Numbered from the stretch's first letter, positions 47,589 to 59,770 are shown. The stretch: 64,000 nucleotides of DNA from Sycobia sp. Sy_11 (GCA_018907035.1 JACCIC010000223.1:248001-312000); one strand, 5' to 3'. The notes: generated by a model from the sequence alone, not told the origin. Numbers and translations are program-made.

Positions 47589-48074
47589 TTAATTGGGCGA
47601 TGCCCTTGAACATCTATATGATGCGGCTGTATTCGCGCTATTTGGAGTGTACTGCTCGTAGATGGTATCAGATGGTTTAGCACCTGTTCGAACTTTTGTA
47701 CCTAATTTTGGGTTAGAGACTCTAAAATTTGATTTTAGCAATTGGCCGTCAATCGTCAGTGCTATTGCGACATCGCCGTCGTTAGCACAGAGATTTCCGT
47801 TTGGTAATTCCATATACGAGACTGACGGTATTATTACTGATCTTAAAAATTTCTCTGGTCCCGGACCCACAAACGATCTTCTTGATCCCGGGTCAATGAG
47901 ACCTATAAATATCTTCCCCATTAATTGAATGTTTAAGAACAAACGATTTTCTTCATTGCGTATTGTGCTGTTCGGGCGGGCATCGGTCAAATCTCTCGCT
48001 TGGATATTTATTCTTGAGGGAGCTTGACCCCATTTGTGTAGTCGTCTCTTAAGGGGTGTCAAATCTAACTCCAT
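47589..48074 (-). CDS. gypsy-type aspartic protease ORF, active site mutated
   Basis: An uninterrupted 161-codon minus-strand ORF, the longest open piece of the right gypsy copy. Residues 1-45 form a basic linker (LTPLKRRLHKWGQAPSRINI). The protease core begins FLNIQLMGKIFIGLIDPGSR, with the catalytic loop at residues 61-64 reading D-P-G-S instead of D-T/S-G-S. A second hydrophobic strand around VIIPSVSYMELPNGN (residues 80-95) follows, then TIDGQLLKSNFRV. Retroelement proteases work as homodimers that cut Gag-Pol; the Thr-to-Pro change in the loop probably abolishes activity. The left copy reads G-P-R-A at this point, so both are dead but decayed independently. The ORF ends in the protease-RT linker (YRCSRASPN, then a stop). 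Confidence 0.6.
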   Translation of the reverse strand: MELDLTPLKRRLHKWGQAPSRINIQARDLTDARPNSTIRNEENRLFLNIQLMGKIFIGLIDPGSRRSFVGPGPEKFLRSVIIPSVSYMELPNGNLCANDGDVAIALTIDGQLLKSNFRVSNPKLGTKVRTGAKPSDTIYEQYTPNSANTAASYRCSRASPN

Positions 48075-49979
48075 TTTGCTACCCCCTTACGCATCTCCCT
48101 GGTTTGCATAGGGGCCGAATTTCAGGTAGTCTCGCGTCATCACGTCTTTTTTTCCACAATTATAACAATAGAGACGTTTTTTATTGGGGCATCGATTTGC
48201 CCAGTGACCCACCTACTTACAGATATAGCAGGGTCTATCGTCGTCATGCCGCGGTTCGCTTCTTGCGTTCGGTTTTGGTGTACCATTGCGTTCATTGGAT
48301 GTATACCATGCACGATCGCTATGTTCGTGGTCTCTGTTCGGTGATGTTCGTCTATTATCTGCTGATCTGGGTCGAGGATTTTCATTAGGTGCTCCGTAGT
48401 CTCGATCTGGTGTTCGTGGTCGTGAATACTGGTCTCGATCATCGTGGAATCGAGATGGTATTCGATTTCGATCGTCATGGTACCGAGGCGGTCTGCGATC
48501 TCGATTATCATTGTGTCAAGGCGGTGTTCTATTTCGAGAGGGGATCTGATCAGTGACGTTGGGGAAGGGCTTTCTTAATTCCCTCTACGGTGAATATTGG
48601 TTATTACGAGTAGGTGGTGGGGAATAGATTCTGGTGGGTAATGTTGGTGACAGACTTCGTTGCCGACTCGTGTTTCGTTCGCTCCTCTGGTGCTGAATGC
48701 CTTGTACATGTCTCGACGGGTGAGGGTTCCCTTCATTGATGTTTCAACTCTTTTTTTAGTTCGAGTTGCTGACCAAGTAATTGTAGTTCATCTATCTATT
48801 TGAAGACGCTGCGGTTTATCTTGTCGATGTATTCGGGATGGAGGTTCCCATAAATCCTATCGAACTGTGTCTCGGTAGGAAGTGCTGGTGACATTTTCTA
48901 CTGTACCTTAACTCTTCTTCAGGTTGCAGCACATAGTCTATTGGCGGAAACCATCCGTGGAAAGCTGTTTTGAAATCTTCTAAATTTCTCCATTTTTTCA
49001 TGGATTGGTCTTACCCATATTCTCGCTGCTCCGCAGAGTATTCCTCATACTAATTTTAATATCTCGACTTCTGGATTACCACTTCTGGGACCTTCGACTC
49101 TCTCCACAAGTCTGTCAACGAACTCCTCTACGTCTTCACGTTGAGGAGTTACAATTTTGATTAATGTTTTATGTTTTGTATCCTCTCCTGTTATTCGTTC
49201 CTTATTAACAAGGTTATATGTACCAAAGTATCTTGTAAATGATTAATAAACTGTCTGAGTATGCTTTATCGACCAGTGGTTTGGCTTACCAATGTTTATT
49301 ACTAAAAATTGCTAATTTTTAGTGAATCTTCTTGAAATGAGTTTCCACCATTGTGGTGGTACTATGCAACCTTCAGAATTTTTCAGAAGTGAAAAATTCC
49401 AATTCCTTTCACTGGTTTTTAATTTTTTCTATATATAGCCTGTATACAGTATATATAGGTTAGGTCTATCTCTGTCTCTACTGATATGTATTTTGACATA
49501 TCCTTTTATATGTAACACTTTGTGAAAAAATGTGTATAATCCACAATACTATTCTTCACTGCTACAATGGGTATCTGGAATAAAAGGGGGAATGTATATA
49601 AAATTACTGCAATTGTCATCGACTCCAAATAAATGTGATTTTATGAAAATTTTTCAGTTATCACTCTAACTTTCTGAATTTGTATTCCCTGCTTCCTGTT
49701 ATTTTTCCCGATTGGAAGCAACATTTTGCTTTGAAAAATTCCTCTTCCTTCTGTGATAAAGGGATAATTTTTCAATAGTGTCATATATCAGGGGACATGG
49801 TATTAAGGGCTATTGTGGATATGAGAGACACAAACGGCAGGAACAGCAACGATGTCTAACATTTCATAAATTTTACTTCATATATTCAATCAATAATAAT
49901 AATAACATTCGGTAAATAAATAGGTTGCAGTTCTATATATTATATTGTTATATATTATATAGATCGTTCTAATAACGCG

Positions 49980-49984
<5 letters not shown>

Positions 49985-50034
<50 letters not shown>
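49985..50034. repeat. (TA)n microsatellite in right gypsy leader
   Basis: Pure TA run, mirror of the one at 43697-43794. Confidence 0.9.
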
Positions 50035-50038
<4 letters not shown>

Positions 50039-50530
50039 CATATGAAAAAAATATAAGTGATAGAAACAATATAGATGATGTAATTAATATTAGTATGTAG
50101 ATTTATTATAAGTTATTCTGCTCATTTTTCTATCAGGTGTACTACCTTATCGTTCAGGGGGTATATTTCATACTACACATATAGTACACAGAGAAGGTCA
50201 TCGAAGTTTATTATACTTCTTGAAACTCATTAGGAGTGAACTGAATTTTTCAGGTAACGCATTAGAATATGAAATTGCTACTCACTCTGTTAATGTGCAA
50301 TATGCAAAGGAGCCTTGCCTTCGAACATTTATCACCAGTATATGTAACACATGAGCACTTGTCATTAACTTGTTATTTGTTATACATCTATCACTAATTT
50401 ATACTTATATTTAAATAACAATAATTACAATAAAAGGTCAGGTAAATGGAGAAACAACAAATTTGGAGCGTGGAAGTTAAAGACACGTTATTGTGCGCCA
50501 GTTGTAACCTATTTTACCTTCCCTGATTAC

Positions 50531-50799
50531 GTGTAATTCGATACGTAGTCGTATCTCCGGCCGCTGTTCTCGTAGCAGTTGTGGCTAAGAGGGAGGGGCG
50601 TGGAAGTAAAAGAATAAAGACCAATCGCTCGACAATAATCACAATGCTTTTATTAACGCGGCCAACACATAAAAAATTTATAGTGTTATTCACAGCGGTA
50701 ACTCACGGCGAGCAGGTTTCGCGACATCGCTATATGTACGTGACGTATGAGGAGATATACACGCGGTGACACCAAGCATGCGCGCACTATGCGACAACG
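50531..50799 (-). mobile_element. Right gypsy LTR, inner part
   Basis: Reverse complement of 43185-43475 (GCTGTTCTCGTAGCAGTTGT, CGACAATAATCACAATGC). It stops at the Transib-like element and resumes at 54116. The last five bases, CAACG, are the left target duplication. Confidence 0.75.
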
Positions 50800-52606
50800 C
50801 ACAGTGGGCAATAAATGCGATTTTGTGTCAAAATCGTATATCTCATGAACTACTAGAGATAAATGAATGAGTAAGAGATCAACTTAAAGGCAAAATATAG
50901 AGAAGATGGAAAAATTATTAAGATGTAATAAAAATTGCGAAATTATTTTGAAAAATGTAATTAAGCAAGAAAATTTTGTTAAAAATATTGCTTTGACCTA
51001 AACAGTTTTCATGAAAGTTATATAACTTTTAATAGGTAAAAGATGTATTAAAAAAAAAAAAGATGAAAATTGAGGGCAAACAAAGTGGAATAAAAAACAT
51101 ACATATGTTTAGCATTATAGCAGATTTATTAATACAAAGAAATCGAAAGAAATGCAAATTTTGTTAAAAAATTTAAAAATCATGTAACTCTTCAATGATA
51201 CTTGATAAATTATTAAAAAGTAGCTTAAATTGAAGAACAGGATATGTTTAATAATAGAGTTATGCGACTCGTGTTGAAAAAAACTGTTACATCTTGAATT
51301 TCTTTGAAAATTATGCAAAATCATTGTTTCAAAATCCAAAATCTCCCGGAAAAGAATAGATAAATTATCCAAACAAACAATAAATTGAAGCTTATAATTA
51401 GTAGAATAAGACAAAAATATCTAAAAGTTATAAAAATTTATTTATCGAATACTGAAAGTCGACTAAGTTTGAAATTTCAGTTGTTGTAACTACAAGTTTG
51501 AGTATCAAAATCGTGTAGCTTTTGAAAGAAAAGAGATATGTGAACGTAAAATATATGAAAAGAAAGAGAATAACATGCAACATAAGAAAAAAGTAGTCAC
51601 AATTTATTAAAATACATTTATTAATTCAATTGCATCTATCTAAAAGTAAATCAAATCTCTTAATTATATATACTAGCATCCCCCGTCTCGGCTTCGCCCG
51701 AGATAATAATTTAACCGATTTCGTAAACAATTCAATAATATCTGAGTAAAAAATATATAAAAATCTATATTACGATAAATAATTTACCGCAATTTACCTA
51801 TCGTCGCTTCTGTATAAAAAGCTACTTCAATGTAGCGTCCGCTTCAAAAAGTTGATATTTTGCCGACGATTTTATACAATATATATATATGCATATTAAA
51901 TTCGGTTTCGATGGAGAAAATTGTACTTTCGAGTTCGAGCGGTAGAAAACGATGTCCAAGTACTCGAGGCGATGTTTTCGGAGAGTATCATTTTCGAACT
52001 ATAAGAAATGTCTCAGCACGACTGCTATAGAGAGTTTTGTATTGGGAAGGTTGAATATAATGTCCAGGCATTTCAGGACGACTCCTACTGTGAGTGTGCG
52101 TGTTCGAATGATAGAATACGAATGTCATCATAGAAGTCGTATTGATATACCTGGACAATTTTTTCCACCAACTATACGCGACACTCTCCGTTCCAAATCA
52201 TCTAGAAATCGCATTCTAGCATCCAAATAGGAAACTCCCTGTAGAAGTTATCCCGGTATACCTGAGCGTTGATTTCTACTAACTAAATAGATTACTCTCC
52301 GTAGAAATCGTCCAGAGACATCTAGACATCGCATGCTATCATGCGAACGCAAAACTGCCAATAGAAATCGTCTTGACACATATTGGGATATTTTTCTGTA
52401 GAATGTTTAATGGCCGCTGGTGAAACTGATTGTTAAAATAATTAACTTAATTTATTAATGAAAATAAAACGATTTTTGATAAAAAACATAGCCTATGTTC
52501 TTCCCAAGATAATATAGAATCTATATGTCAAATTTCAGAATAATTGGTTCAGTAGTTTTTTTGGTTATCGTGTACAAACAAAAACACGCTTTGTCTTTAT
52601 AAATTA

Positions 52607-52643
<37 letters not shown>

Positions 52644-54110
52644 CATACATGCACACATACATACATACTTACATAAATACATATATACCTACACATACAC
52701 ATACACACAGTACCTGAACTCTGACCCTTTTCTCAGATACAAGCTCGGTCACACCCTAATCCTCTAAATTAAGGTTCGTGCCATAAGCTTACAAAATGCA
52801 AGCAATATTTAAATTTTTTAAAGAATTAATATTTTTCAGTAATGATAAATTTTATTTTTTATTATATAATTATTATATAATTATTAGAATTTTAAACATC
52901 GGTTAATATTTACTGTTTTACATAAAGCATACAGGCGAACTTTTATTAGGTCTGATAAGTTTATTATATAATTGAATTCCTTAATATTAACTGATTTTTA
53001 CAATTCCAATTTCATGTTGAATGTTCAAATTTGTTCAATATCCCTATTATTTTATTGTTTATAAATTGTTTAAATTATGAAAATATTATTTTTAACCTTA
53101 TAAATTGTAATGTGGTACCAAACCTAATTAAGAGAATCAACGTGTGACCGAACTTGTACCTGAAAAAAGCGTCGGGGTTCAGGAACTGTGTATGTGTAGG
53201 TATGTATTTTTCTATGTATGCACGTATATATGTATGTATTTATGTATGCATATTTGATTTACTTTTAGATAGATGCAATTGAATTCATAAATGTATTTTA
53301 AAAAATTGTTACTATTTTTTCTTATTTTGCATGTTATTCTCTTTCTTTTCATATATTTTACGTTCACATATCTCTTTTCTTTCAAAAGCTACATGATTTT
53401 GATACTCAAACTTGAAGTTACAACAACTGAAATTTCAAACTTAGTCGTCTTTCAGTATTCGATAAATAAATTTTTATAACTTTTAGATATTTTTGTCTTA
53501 TTCTACTGATCATAAGCTTTAATTTATTGTTTGTTTGGATAATTTATCTATTCTTTTTCGGGAGATATTTAATTTTGAAATAGCGATTTTTGACAATTTT
53601 CAAAGAAATTTAAGATGTAACAGTTTTTTTCAACACGAGTCGCATAACTCTATTCTTAAACATATCCTGTTCATCAATTTAAGCTACTTTTTATTAATTT
53701 ATCAAGTGTCATTGAAAAGTTACATGATTTTAAAATCAAATTTTTTAAATTTTTTAACAAAATTTGCATTTCTTTCGATTTCTTTTAATTAATAAATCTG
53801 CTATAATGCTAAACATATATGTTTTTTATTCCACCTTCTTTGCCCTCAATTTTGATCTTTTTTTTTTTAATACGTTTTTTACCTATTAAAAGTTATATAA
53901 CTTTCATAAAAACTGTTTAGGTCAACAAAATCAAATTTTCTTACTGAATTACATTTTTCAAAATAATTTAGCAATTTTTCTTACATATCAATAGTTTCCC
54001 CTTATTCTCTATGATTTTACCGTTAATTTGATCCTTTAGTCATTCATTTATCTCTAGTCGTTCAAGAGATATACGATGTTGACACAAAATCGCGTTCATT
54101 TCCCACTGTG
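50800..54110. mobile_element. Foldback DNA transposon, Transib-like ends
   Basis: A 3311-bp element with inverted arms of about 860 bp (50800-51655 and 53247-54110). Both ends read CACAGTGGG inward. The flanks are CAACG (50795-50799) and CGACG (54111-54115), a 5-bp CG-rich target duplication with one mismatch. The uninterrupted LTR on the left carries CAACG at the matching place (43180-43184, minus strand), an empty-site control. Transib elements have CAC(A/T)(A/G)TG-type ends and 5-bp CGNCG-like duplications. ORFs in the arms (51115-51414 minus, 53535-53792 plus) are mirror images of each other, AT-driven and without a recognised transposase. It is non-autonomous. Confidence 0.7.
51673..52612 (-). 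mobile_element. Helitron-like element nested in the foldback transposon
   Basis: The minus strand has a 5' region with TATAAAGACAAAGCGTGTTT and TTTGTTTGTACACGATAACC (52595-52560), typical of insect Helitron 5' sequence. ACATAGGCTATG follows at 52490. The 3' end is CGGGCGAAGCCGAGACGGGG then GATGCTAG (51673-51676 = CTAG), followed by T. The middle (51930-52400) carries the GATGTCCAGG/TTCTACTG-type minisatellite in opposing orientations. No Rep/helicase. (TA)n abuts its 5' side (52612-52638). Confidence 0.6.
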
Positions 54111-54115
54111 CGACG

Positions 54116-54210
54116 CCAGCGGCGACCAGTGCGAACATACATTTAATATGATTATATTAACGCTACTTGCCCCAAGCTGATGAAGATGCTGTCGCCGGCT
54201 TCCTCTCGCT

Positions 54211-54268
<58 letters not shown>

Positions 54269-54745
54269 GCTGCTAGATCCCGCGGCTTGCGCGGCGTCCT
54301 TTTGTTCTCTTCCTCTCTCTCTCTCTCGCTCGCTGCTGGCTCGCACTGCTTGCGCGAGGTCTTCTTGCTGGGGCGTGCTGCATACGTGTCTGCTGGTGGA
54401 GAAGCGGTAGCCCTCTCGGGTTACATGAAGATGATTGTAGCGGAGGGAGTTTTGAACGTCCTGGACGTAATGATTAGCTGCTGGACGTGATGATTAGCTG
54501 CTGGACGGTCTCACGCGGGACGGGGTTGATGGCTTGGGTGAGTGGCTACGGTGCTATATTAAATCGCAGCTACTCTTTTCGAAGTCTGGATAGTGAAGTA
54601 GGAATTCTTACTCAGACACTCTTGTTCGCATCGTTGTCGGCGCGCTGCGCACACTCTTTCGGTACATAGTATACATCATTGGCAAATACGTGCGGACACA
54701 TTCGGTTTTTCACTAGAACTACGGAACCGGCAGTTTGTACTGCTT
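54116..54745 (-). mobile_element. Right gypsy LTR, outer part
   Basis: Continues the LTR after the transposon: the reverse complement carries the GGAAGCCGGCGACAGCATCT block, ACCGTCCAGCAGCTAATCAT twice in tandem (54460-54520), GATTTAATATAGCACCGTAG and GTATACTATGTACCGAAAGA, matching 42750-43170. It contains (TC)n at 54212-54265, which makes the long serine/leucine ORFs there spurious. Confidence 0.7.

Positions 54746-54747
<2 letters not shown>

Positions 54748-54803
<56 letters not shown>
54748..54803. repeat. (TA)n microsatellite
   Basis: Pure TA run at the outer edge of the right gypsy LTR. Confidence 0.95.
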
Positions 54804-54805
<2 letters not shown>

Positions 54806-55340
54806 AATATAAGATTGGACGATGAATTCTTAGAGCAGAAGGATGGGATAGGCTCAGTTGGCGCGCTGACTACTGTTGTGAATCTATATTCTTCTATTGA
54901 ATTTCATTTTCTGTTGATTCGCTCAGGCGTACTAAGAAGTAAGTGCTGGAATTCCATACTGATGCTAATAGGTACATTGATAACCCATAAGGTTATGCAG
55001 CGTGTATCCATTTATAATAATTTCCAATAGCCTTTTTACTCTTTAATATTGCTATAAAGATACCTATAAAAGCCACACTGGCAGTACAAAAGGTCATAAA
55101 TTTATCCTATATTATACCCCATGCTGAATCCATTAATTTATCCATAGTCCCTTCATCGAAGAATCTCGACATCGCTCCCTCATTGAGTTGAATTTATTTA
55201 CCGTGAATTTCTTGAGCTACATCATTTAGTAGTTCTGCTCTTTCAACTGAAAACATAATTCTATTTTTTAGTTAATCTAGATCCTTGTAAGAGTAAATTC
55301 CGCTAGTTGCTAAATTTTTCGGGTTTATGTATTTCCAAAT
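54804..55340. other. Probable decayed env flank
   Basis: Minus-strand frames include hydrophobic stretches colinear with the env tail at 12.3-12.6 kb, but too damaged to call. Confidence 0.3.
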
Positions 55341-55354
55341 GGGTTGTTTAATGG

Positions 55355-55879
55355 TTATAAAATCGCTGGTTCCTTTGTTTCCGTTAATTCGGGAGTCCTT
55401 TTATACCATTCTGTTCCTATTCGATATTGTACTGGGAATGTTTTGTTGCATACTGTCCTCGTTCCATGGTCATTTAGAACATGTGTCTTCGGTGTGAGAA
55501 AGTATATACTGTTTTGGCGCGTTACTCGTAATTCGGCGTAGCAATAGTTATGCTGATTTACCTTGACTTCAACACGAATACATTTTAATACATGTATTAC
55601 TTCTCCCGCGAGTATTGCTATATATCTGGGGCCCTTCATAAGGTTATAGGCGAATTGATCTAGGTTTTTCGTAGCAATTGCTAGAGCGTTCTTGAGAGTC
55701 GGCTGATGTAACTGGCATCGTTGTACCACTACATCTTTGTATAAACCTTTCATTTGTGATCTTGCATGCTTTTTAACGTATATAAACTTAGAATTAACAT
55801 ACCAAAAAATATCTAGATTCGCAGAAGAAATAGAATCTCGTGAAGCGAATGATTTCCCCATTTCCGTTTCGAAAATCAC
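55355..55879 (-). pseudogene. Envelope-like glycoprotein fragment
   Basis: A 174-codon minus-strand ORF, colinear with the relic at 11690-12200. Landmarks are KGLYKDVVVQRCQLHQPTLK (residues about 44-63), NALAIATKNLDQFAYNLMKG, IAILAGEVIHVLKCIRVEVK, CYAELRVTRQNSIYFLTPKT (about 117-136) and the cysteine at about residue 148. The N-terminus with start/signal peptide and the C-terminal membrane anchor are missing. By position (3' of a gypsy-type protease/linker on the same strand) and by its twin's hydrophobic anchor, I infer a virus-derived envelope; the family was not verified. Confidence 0.5.
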
Positions 55880-56318
55880 TAATTTTGGATGTTCAGTTCT
55901 AATAATCGTATATCAGCAAACCTTTTCTTCTATTTTCTTTTTTAACGCAAAGGTTAATTACTTAGTATTATGGGTGAACACAATTTGCTTAGGATCATTA
56001 CTTTCAAAGATTTTTAAAGCGTTTTTTCGTCTAAATACTATGATTATAGAAATGTCAGTTATTAATCGGATATCAAAGCATCCCAAAACGTATAACGACT
56101 ACGCGAATCTATACACTGCCTTTGGGATAGCGTGCACCAGATGTTGTACCAGATTCTAAATAAATTTTATCATCTCCTTAACTAATCTTAGAAAGGTGCC
56201 TTTTTTCATCATTATTCATTCATTACATCACATATGATTGTATTATAAGTAGATTGTGAAAGTTTAATTACACCCTTGCTTCGTAAGTGCAAAACCTGTT
56301 TACCTGTTCTTTCAGCGC

Positions 56319-57415
56319 TTACGGGAGTCGGTATTGCTTAGTATTCACTAGTACATTCTCGGTAGTCAAAATTTGATGCCTGACGATGTTAGTGATTGAT
56401 AGTTCATCCTCTTCAATATAGAAACTATCGGAATTTTGGTTAATTAAGCCTTTAGCATGCTCAGTTTCTTCCGTGTTTGGATCAATAAAATTGAAATAAT
56501 CCAAAATATGAGATACTCTGTTTTTATTACTCCTCTGTTTCTATTACTGTTTCTATTCTCTCGAAATACGAAATAAATTCTGAATACCGTTTTTCACGTA
56601 CTTGTCTATAGCGTAGTATCCACTGATATTTCTTATTTTCTCGTAACTAACATTATCTATTTTTAAAAATAAATCATCTTCTGGGTGAAACCAATCGTCA
56701 TATTTTGGGCCTGCTTTTATTACTACTGAGGTCATATTATTCCCGATTTCGATAAGCATATATCCGAAATCTATAATCCCCTTATTATTGATAAAGAACT
56801 TTACTCCGAGAATTTCCTCATAGGGTATGACATGATCGTTTGCGAACACATGAAAATGGGTCGTTTTAGAATATTGATTTCAGTTTGCCCTAAGGTTTCG
56901 ATGTGGTCTTCAACAATACCCTTTAAGAGTATAGTTTGCTTCTCAATTTTGTTACTCTTCGAAATACTTCCTAAATTAAATAAATAAATCTTTAAATAAA
57001 TCTTAAATAAATGTTATAATAATCTTAAATAAATAAATCCTTACATAAATGATTCCTTCCTTAATTATATTTTCCTCTTAAACTGTATCTATTAATAAGC
57101 TTTTCCCGAATTCTCTAAAACCAACAAGGCGTTTCCGTTCCCATGAATTCATATGTTTAATATATTTTTAAAATTTATTAAATTTATATTGGATTCTAAT
57201 TTAAAATTGATTATTTTCTCACTTATTACAAGTACGTCTTTACTGAAATCGATAATTGCTTGAGTTTTTAGCAGGAAGTTATTGTCTAATATACCATCAC
57301 ACGGAATCTGGAAATCATCGTCAACGATGTGAAATTCCACTTCATATGCGAGAAATTGTAATCCGAGGGTGCCTAAAGAACTAATCAAATCACTGATGAA
57401 ACCCCTGAATTTCAT
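56319..57415 (-). pseudogene. gypsy-type protease C-terminus and pre-RT linker
   Basis: Minus-strand ORF 57149-57415 contains LQFLAYEVEFHIVDDDFQIP followed by CDGILDNNFL. This is the IP-DGILG-DFL hallmark between protease flap and end in errantivirus-like gypsy polyproteins. ORF 56553-56849 and ORF 56319-56504 (LINQNSDSFYIEEDEL, then VRHQILTTENVLVNTKQYRL) are the linker leading to RT, which normally starts right after the KQYR-P motif. RT, RNase H and integrase are absent, and the env-like ORF follows about 440 bp later, so a deletion of some 3 kb of pol is implied. Confidence 0.65.
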
Positions 57416-57529
57416 AATATGGTGGAAGCCTTACAATAATTCTATTCTCATTAAAGAACATTTGTAAGTTTTGATTCTCGATCATAAAATATCGAAAAAT
57501 GTATAAGAACTTGAATACAATATTCAAAT

Positions 57530-58095
57530 TTCTAAAATTCGATTATTTATTTATAATAATCGTAATGATTAATCAATATTGTAAGTTTTAATATTCGATA
57601 ATAATAATTCGAAAATTTGTTCAAATTTCGTAAAATTCGATTATTTATTTATTATAATCGTGGTTTTTGTAAATTTTATTTTCAATAATAATAAATCTAA
57701 AAATTTGTAAATTCTTGAGAATAATGTTCAAGTTTTGTAAAATTCGATTATTTATTTATAATAATCGCAGTTTTTGTATATTTGATTTTCGATAATAATA
57801 GTTCAAAAAAATTGTAAATGTTTTAATATAATGTTCAAATTTGTAAAATTCGATTATTTATTTATAATACTCGTAATAATTTATCAGTTTTTGTATAATA
57901 TTTTCGATAATAATAAATCGAAAAATTTATAATATTTTGAATTGAAATTGCAAATTCGATTGATAATCGTAATAATTCATAAATTTGTAGATTTTGATTT
58001 GCGATATCAAAAATTGAAAAATTTGTAAAATTTTGAGTATGATGTTAAAATTTGGAAATTCGATTATTTATTTACAACAATCATAATAACTTGTG
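57530..58095 (+). repeat. ~106-bp minisatellite with hairpin in every unit
   Basis: Six units, marked by CGATTATTTATTTATAATAA then TCG at 57540, 57638, 57745, 57851, 57957 (shortened) and 58061; spacing 98-107 bp. The conserved block folds into an 8-bp stem (CGATTATT/AATAATCG) with loop TATTTAT. A second shared block is TTTTCGATAATAATA. Confidence 0.8.
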
Positions 58096-58199
58096 ATAAT
58101 ATCATATATTATAATACCATATATATTCTATTTAAAATTATTATTATAATACACACATATGTAAAATATTATTTTATCGCAACAAAAAGAAACCGTTAT

Positions 58200-58700
58200 T
58201 CCGACGATGGGCCGAACAACTCCATATACAACGTTGTGTAAGCAAACGGTCTGTTGGCGGTTCTTTCTCCTTGTCGTTTGCTGGACGCGGTGGCGTTTTC
58301 AAGAAATTGTCGTCTATGCTGGTCGGAGTCAGATTTGTCGGGGATAAAGACGAGATGGATCGAGGTGACTCCGGTATACTACGCAGTAAATCACCACAGT
58401 CTACTTATCTTGGATGCAGCGATTGTGGCGGCGTATGGCCATGAATGATGGTTACCACCTCTCGTCCTGCTCTTCGCCAAAAGAGTTTTTTCTGTAGGAG
58501 AAGGGCCAGCTCATATTGTAGACTGTTAGGGTCCAACGCAGGTCTACCTTGTTTCTTGCACGTCCACTACTTCCGTAGTAACGCGTGCCTTTAACTCGGT
58601 TTTCCTTCACCTTCGAGCGGTCTCGCGCGGTTCTTTTGTCTCACATTATCTCTCCTTCTGGAATATTCGTTCGTCTTATAACCTGCGTTTTCGACTGGAA
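58200..58700. other. GC-rich island, unassigned
   Basis: A sharp composition change. The 64-codon plus ORF 58254-58448 has no recognised domain. Possibly retroelement LTR/UTR or host CpG-type island. Confidence 0.3.
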
Positions 58701-58910
58701 ATAAATTGAGTGTTAGTTTTAAAATAATGACACTATTGGATCTTTACTCGATTTCACGAATTTAGCTCGAACGTTCAGTTTTGCTTTTTAATATGTTCAC
58801 ATCTGAAAACAGTATAGCCTTTTAATACCTCTGACTTTTTGCTAGTATCACTTAGTTTTCATCATGTTAAGATATCAAGTTTTAAACTATCAAGTAAGCG
58901 TGATTTGCGG

Positions 58911-58913
<3 letters not shown>

Positions 58914-58960
<47 letters not shown>
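58914..58960. repeat. (TA)n microsatellite
   Basis: Pure TA run. Confidence 0.95.
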
Positions 58961-58967
<7 letters not shown>

Positions 58968-59149
58968 CGTGCAGCCGGAGCTGATGATGCAAAGGAGAAG
59001 TGTGCCGTTAAGCAGAACCCATGCACCAACAATAAACTATCTTTATTCCTATATGTACACTTAAGTTAATATATATACGCGCTATTCCTTACATTTATAT
59101 TACAAATGACCGGCTAACTTCTACTCGCGGTATTACTTACGAACTTATT

Positions 59150-59770
59150 CCGAGCGGGTTCATCGACAGGCAGAAGCTATGCATGCCACACGGGGCAACG
59201 ATTCGGCCATTTTAGTGCGACGATAGGCGAGGTGGAAGCGACGAGAGAAGGGGGACGTGGCGCGAACACTACGGAACCGGAAGGACGCTGATCACAAATT
59301 ATTTAATATATAGCACGGTATTTGCCGTGTGGGACGTCTAAAACATCCTCTGGGTGCCGGTTGGAGGAAGATGGTGGTTACCACGTGGAAGGAAGCCATA
59401 GCGGCTGCTTCAGGCGATGGTGCTTGACAGCTGGTTTCGAGCTCGCTCGCTTCGTCGACCATGCTGGCGGGATCAGGCGTACGTCCCTGGTGCCTGGCTA
59501 GCCTTCTTCTTTTCACATTTTGCTGAGCTCACTTCTTGTTCTTTAGCTTCTCGATATAGCTGTTATATGCGATCACTTAGCATGATATGTAGCCGCGCGG
59601 CGTTCAATATAATGGTATCTAATTGCTCGGAGAGCGGATACTGTCGTCCTCAATCACCGAGTGTCGAGCCCAATCTGCTCAGCGCGGCACGTCTAAGCGT
59701 CGCGTTGATCTCGTGTGCAATTTCTCGCGCGATATCTCGATAGTCGGAACTCCTAATCATCATTCACATC
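59150..59770 (-). other. GC-rich, possibly gag-like fragment
   Basis: The minus strand around 59750-59550 gives REIAHEINATLRRAALSRLG and LDTIILNAARLHIMLSDRI, helix-rich and gag-like, but with stops and no zinc knuckle. The overlapping plus ORF 59417-59743 is not favoured. Confidence 0.3.

Larger units (their letters stand above)
47480..50530 (-). mobile_element. Right gypsy-type element interior, inverted copy
   Basis: The minus strand repeats the left copy: leader (50230-49200, including (TA)n), gag-like region (about 49180-48600; ORF 48816-49001 MKKWRNLEDFKTAFHGWFPP), Arg/His/Glu-rich linker (ORF 48140-48511), protease ORF, and the first codons of RT (LLKQAQKEIDRLL) ending near 47510. The two copies meet tail to tail through an unrelated 200-bp joint at about 47290-47500. 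A 240-bp segment at 50230-50530 has no counterpart on the left. Confidence 0.75.

Noticed and set aside
50800..50830. Complete recombination signal (heptamer plus nonamer)
   Set aside because: Only the heptamer CACAGTG matches; at 12- or 23-bp spacing no ACAAAAACC-like nonamer is present. The Transib link rests on the ends and duplication only.
51115..51414. Possible transposase in the foldback element (with 53535-53792)
   Set aside because: The two ORFs are the same inverted-arm sequence read twice, AT-driven, without catalytic motifs.
54167..54490. Serine/leucine-rich ORFs
   Set aside because: They are (TC)n inside the right gypsy LTR.
57530..58095. CRISPR-like array
   Set aside because: Spacing is regular, but the units are homologous along their whole length with no unique spacers, and the sequence is eukaryotic. 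It is a minisatellite.
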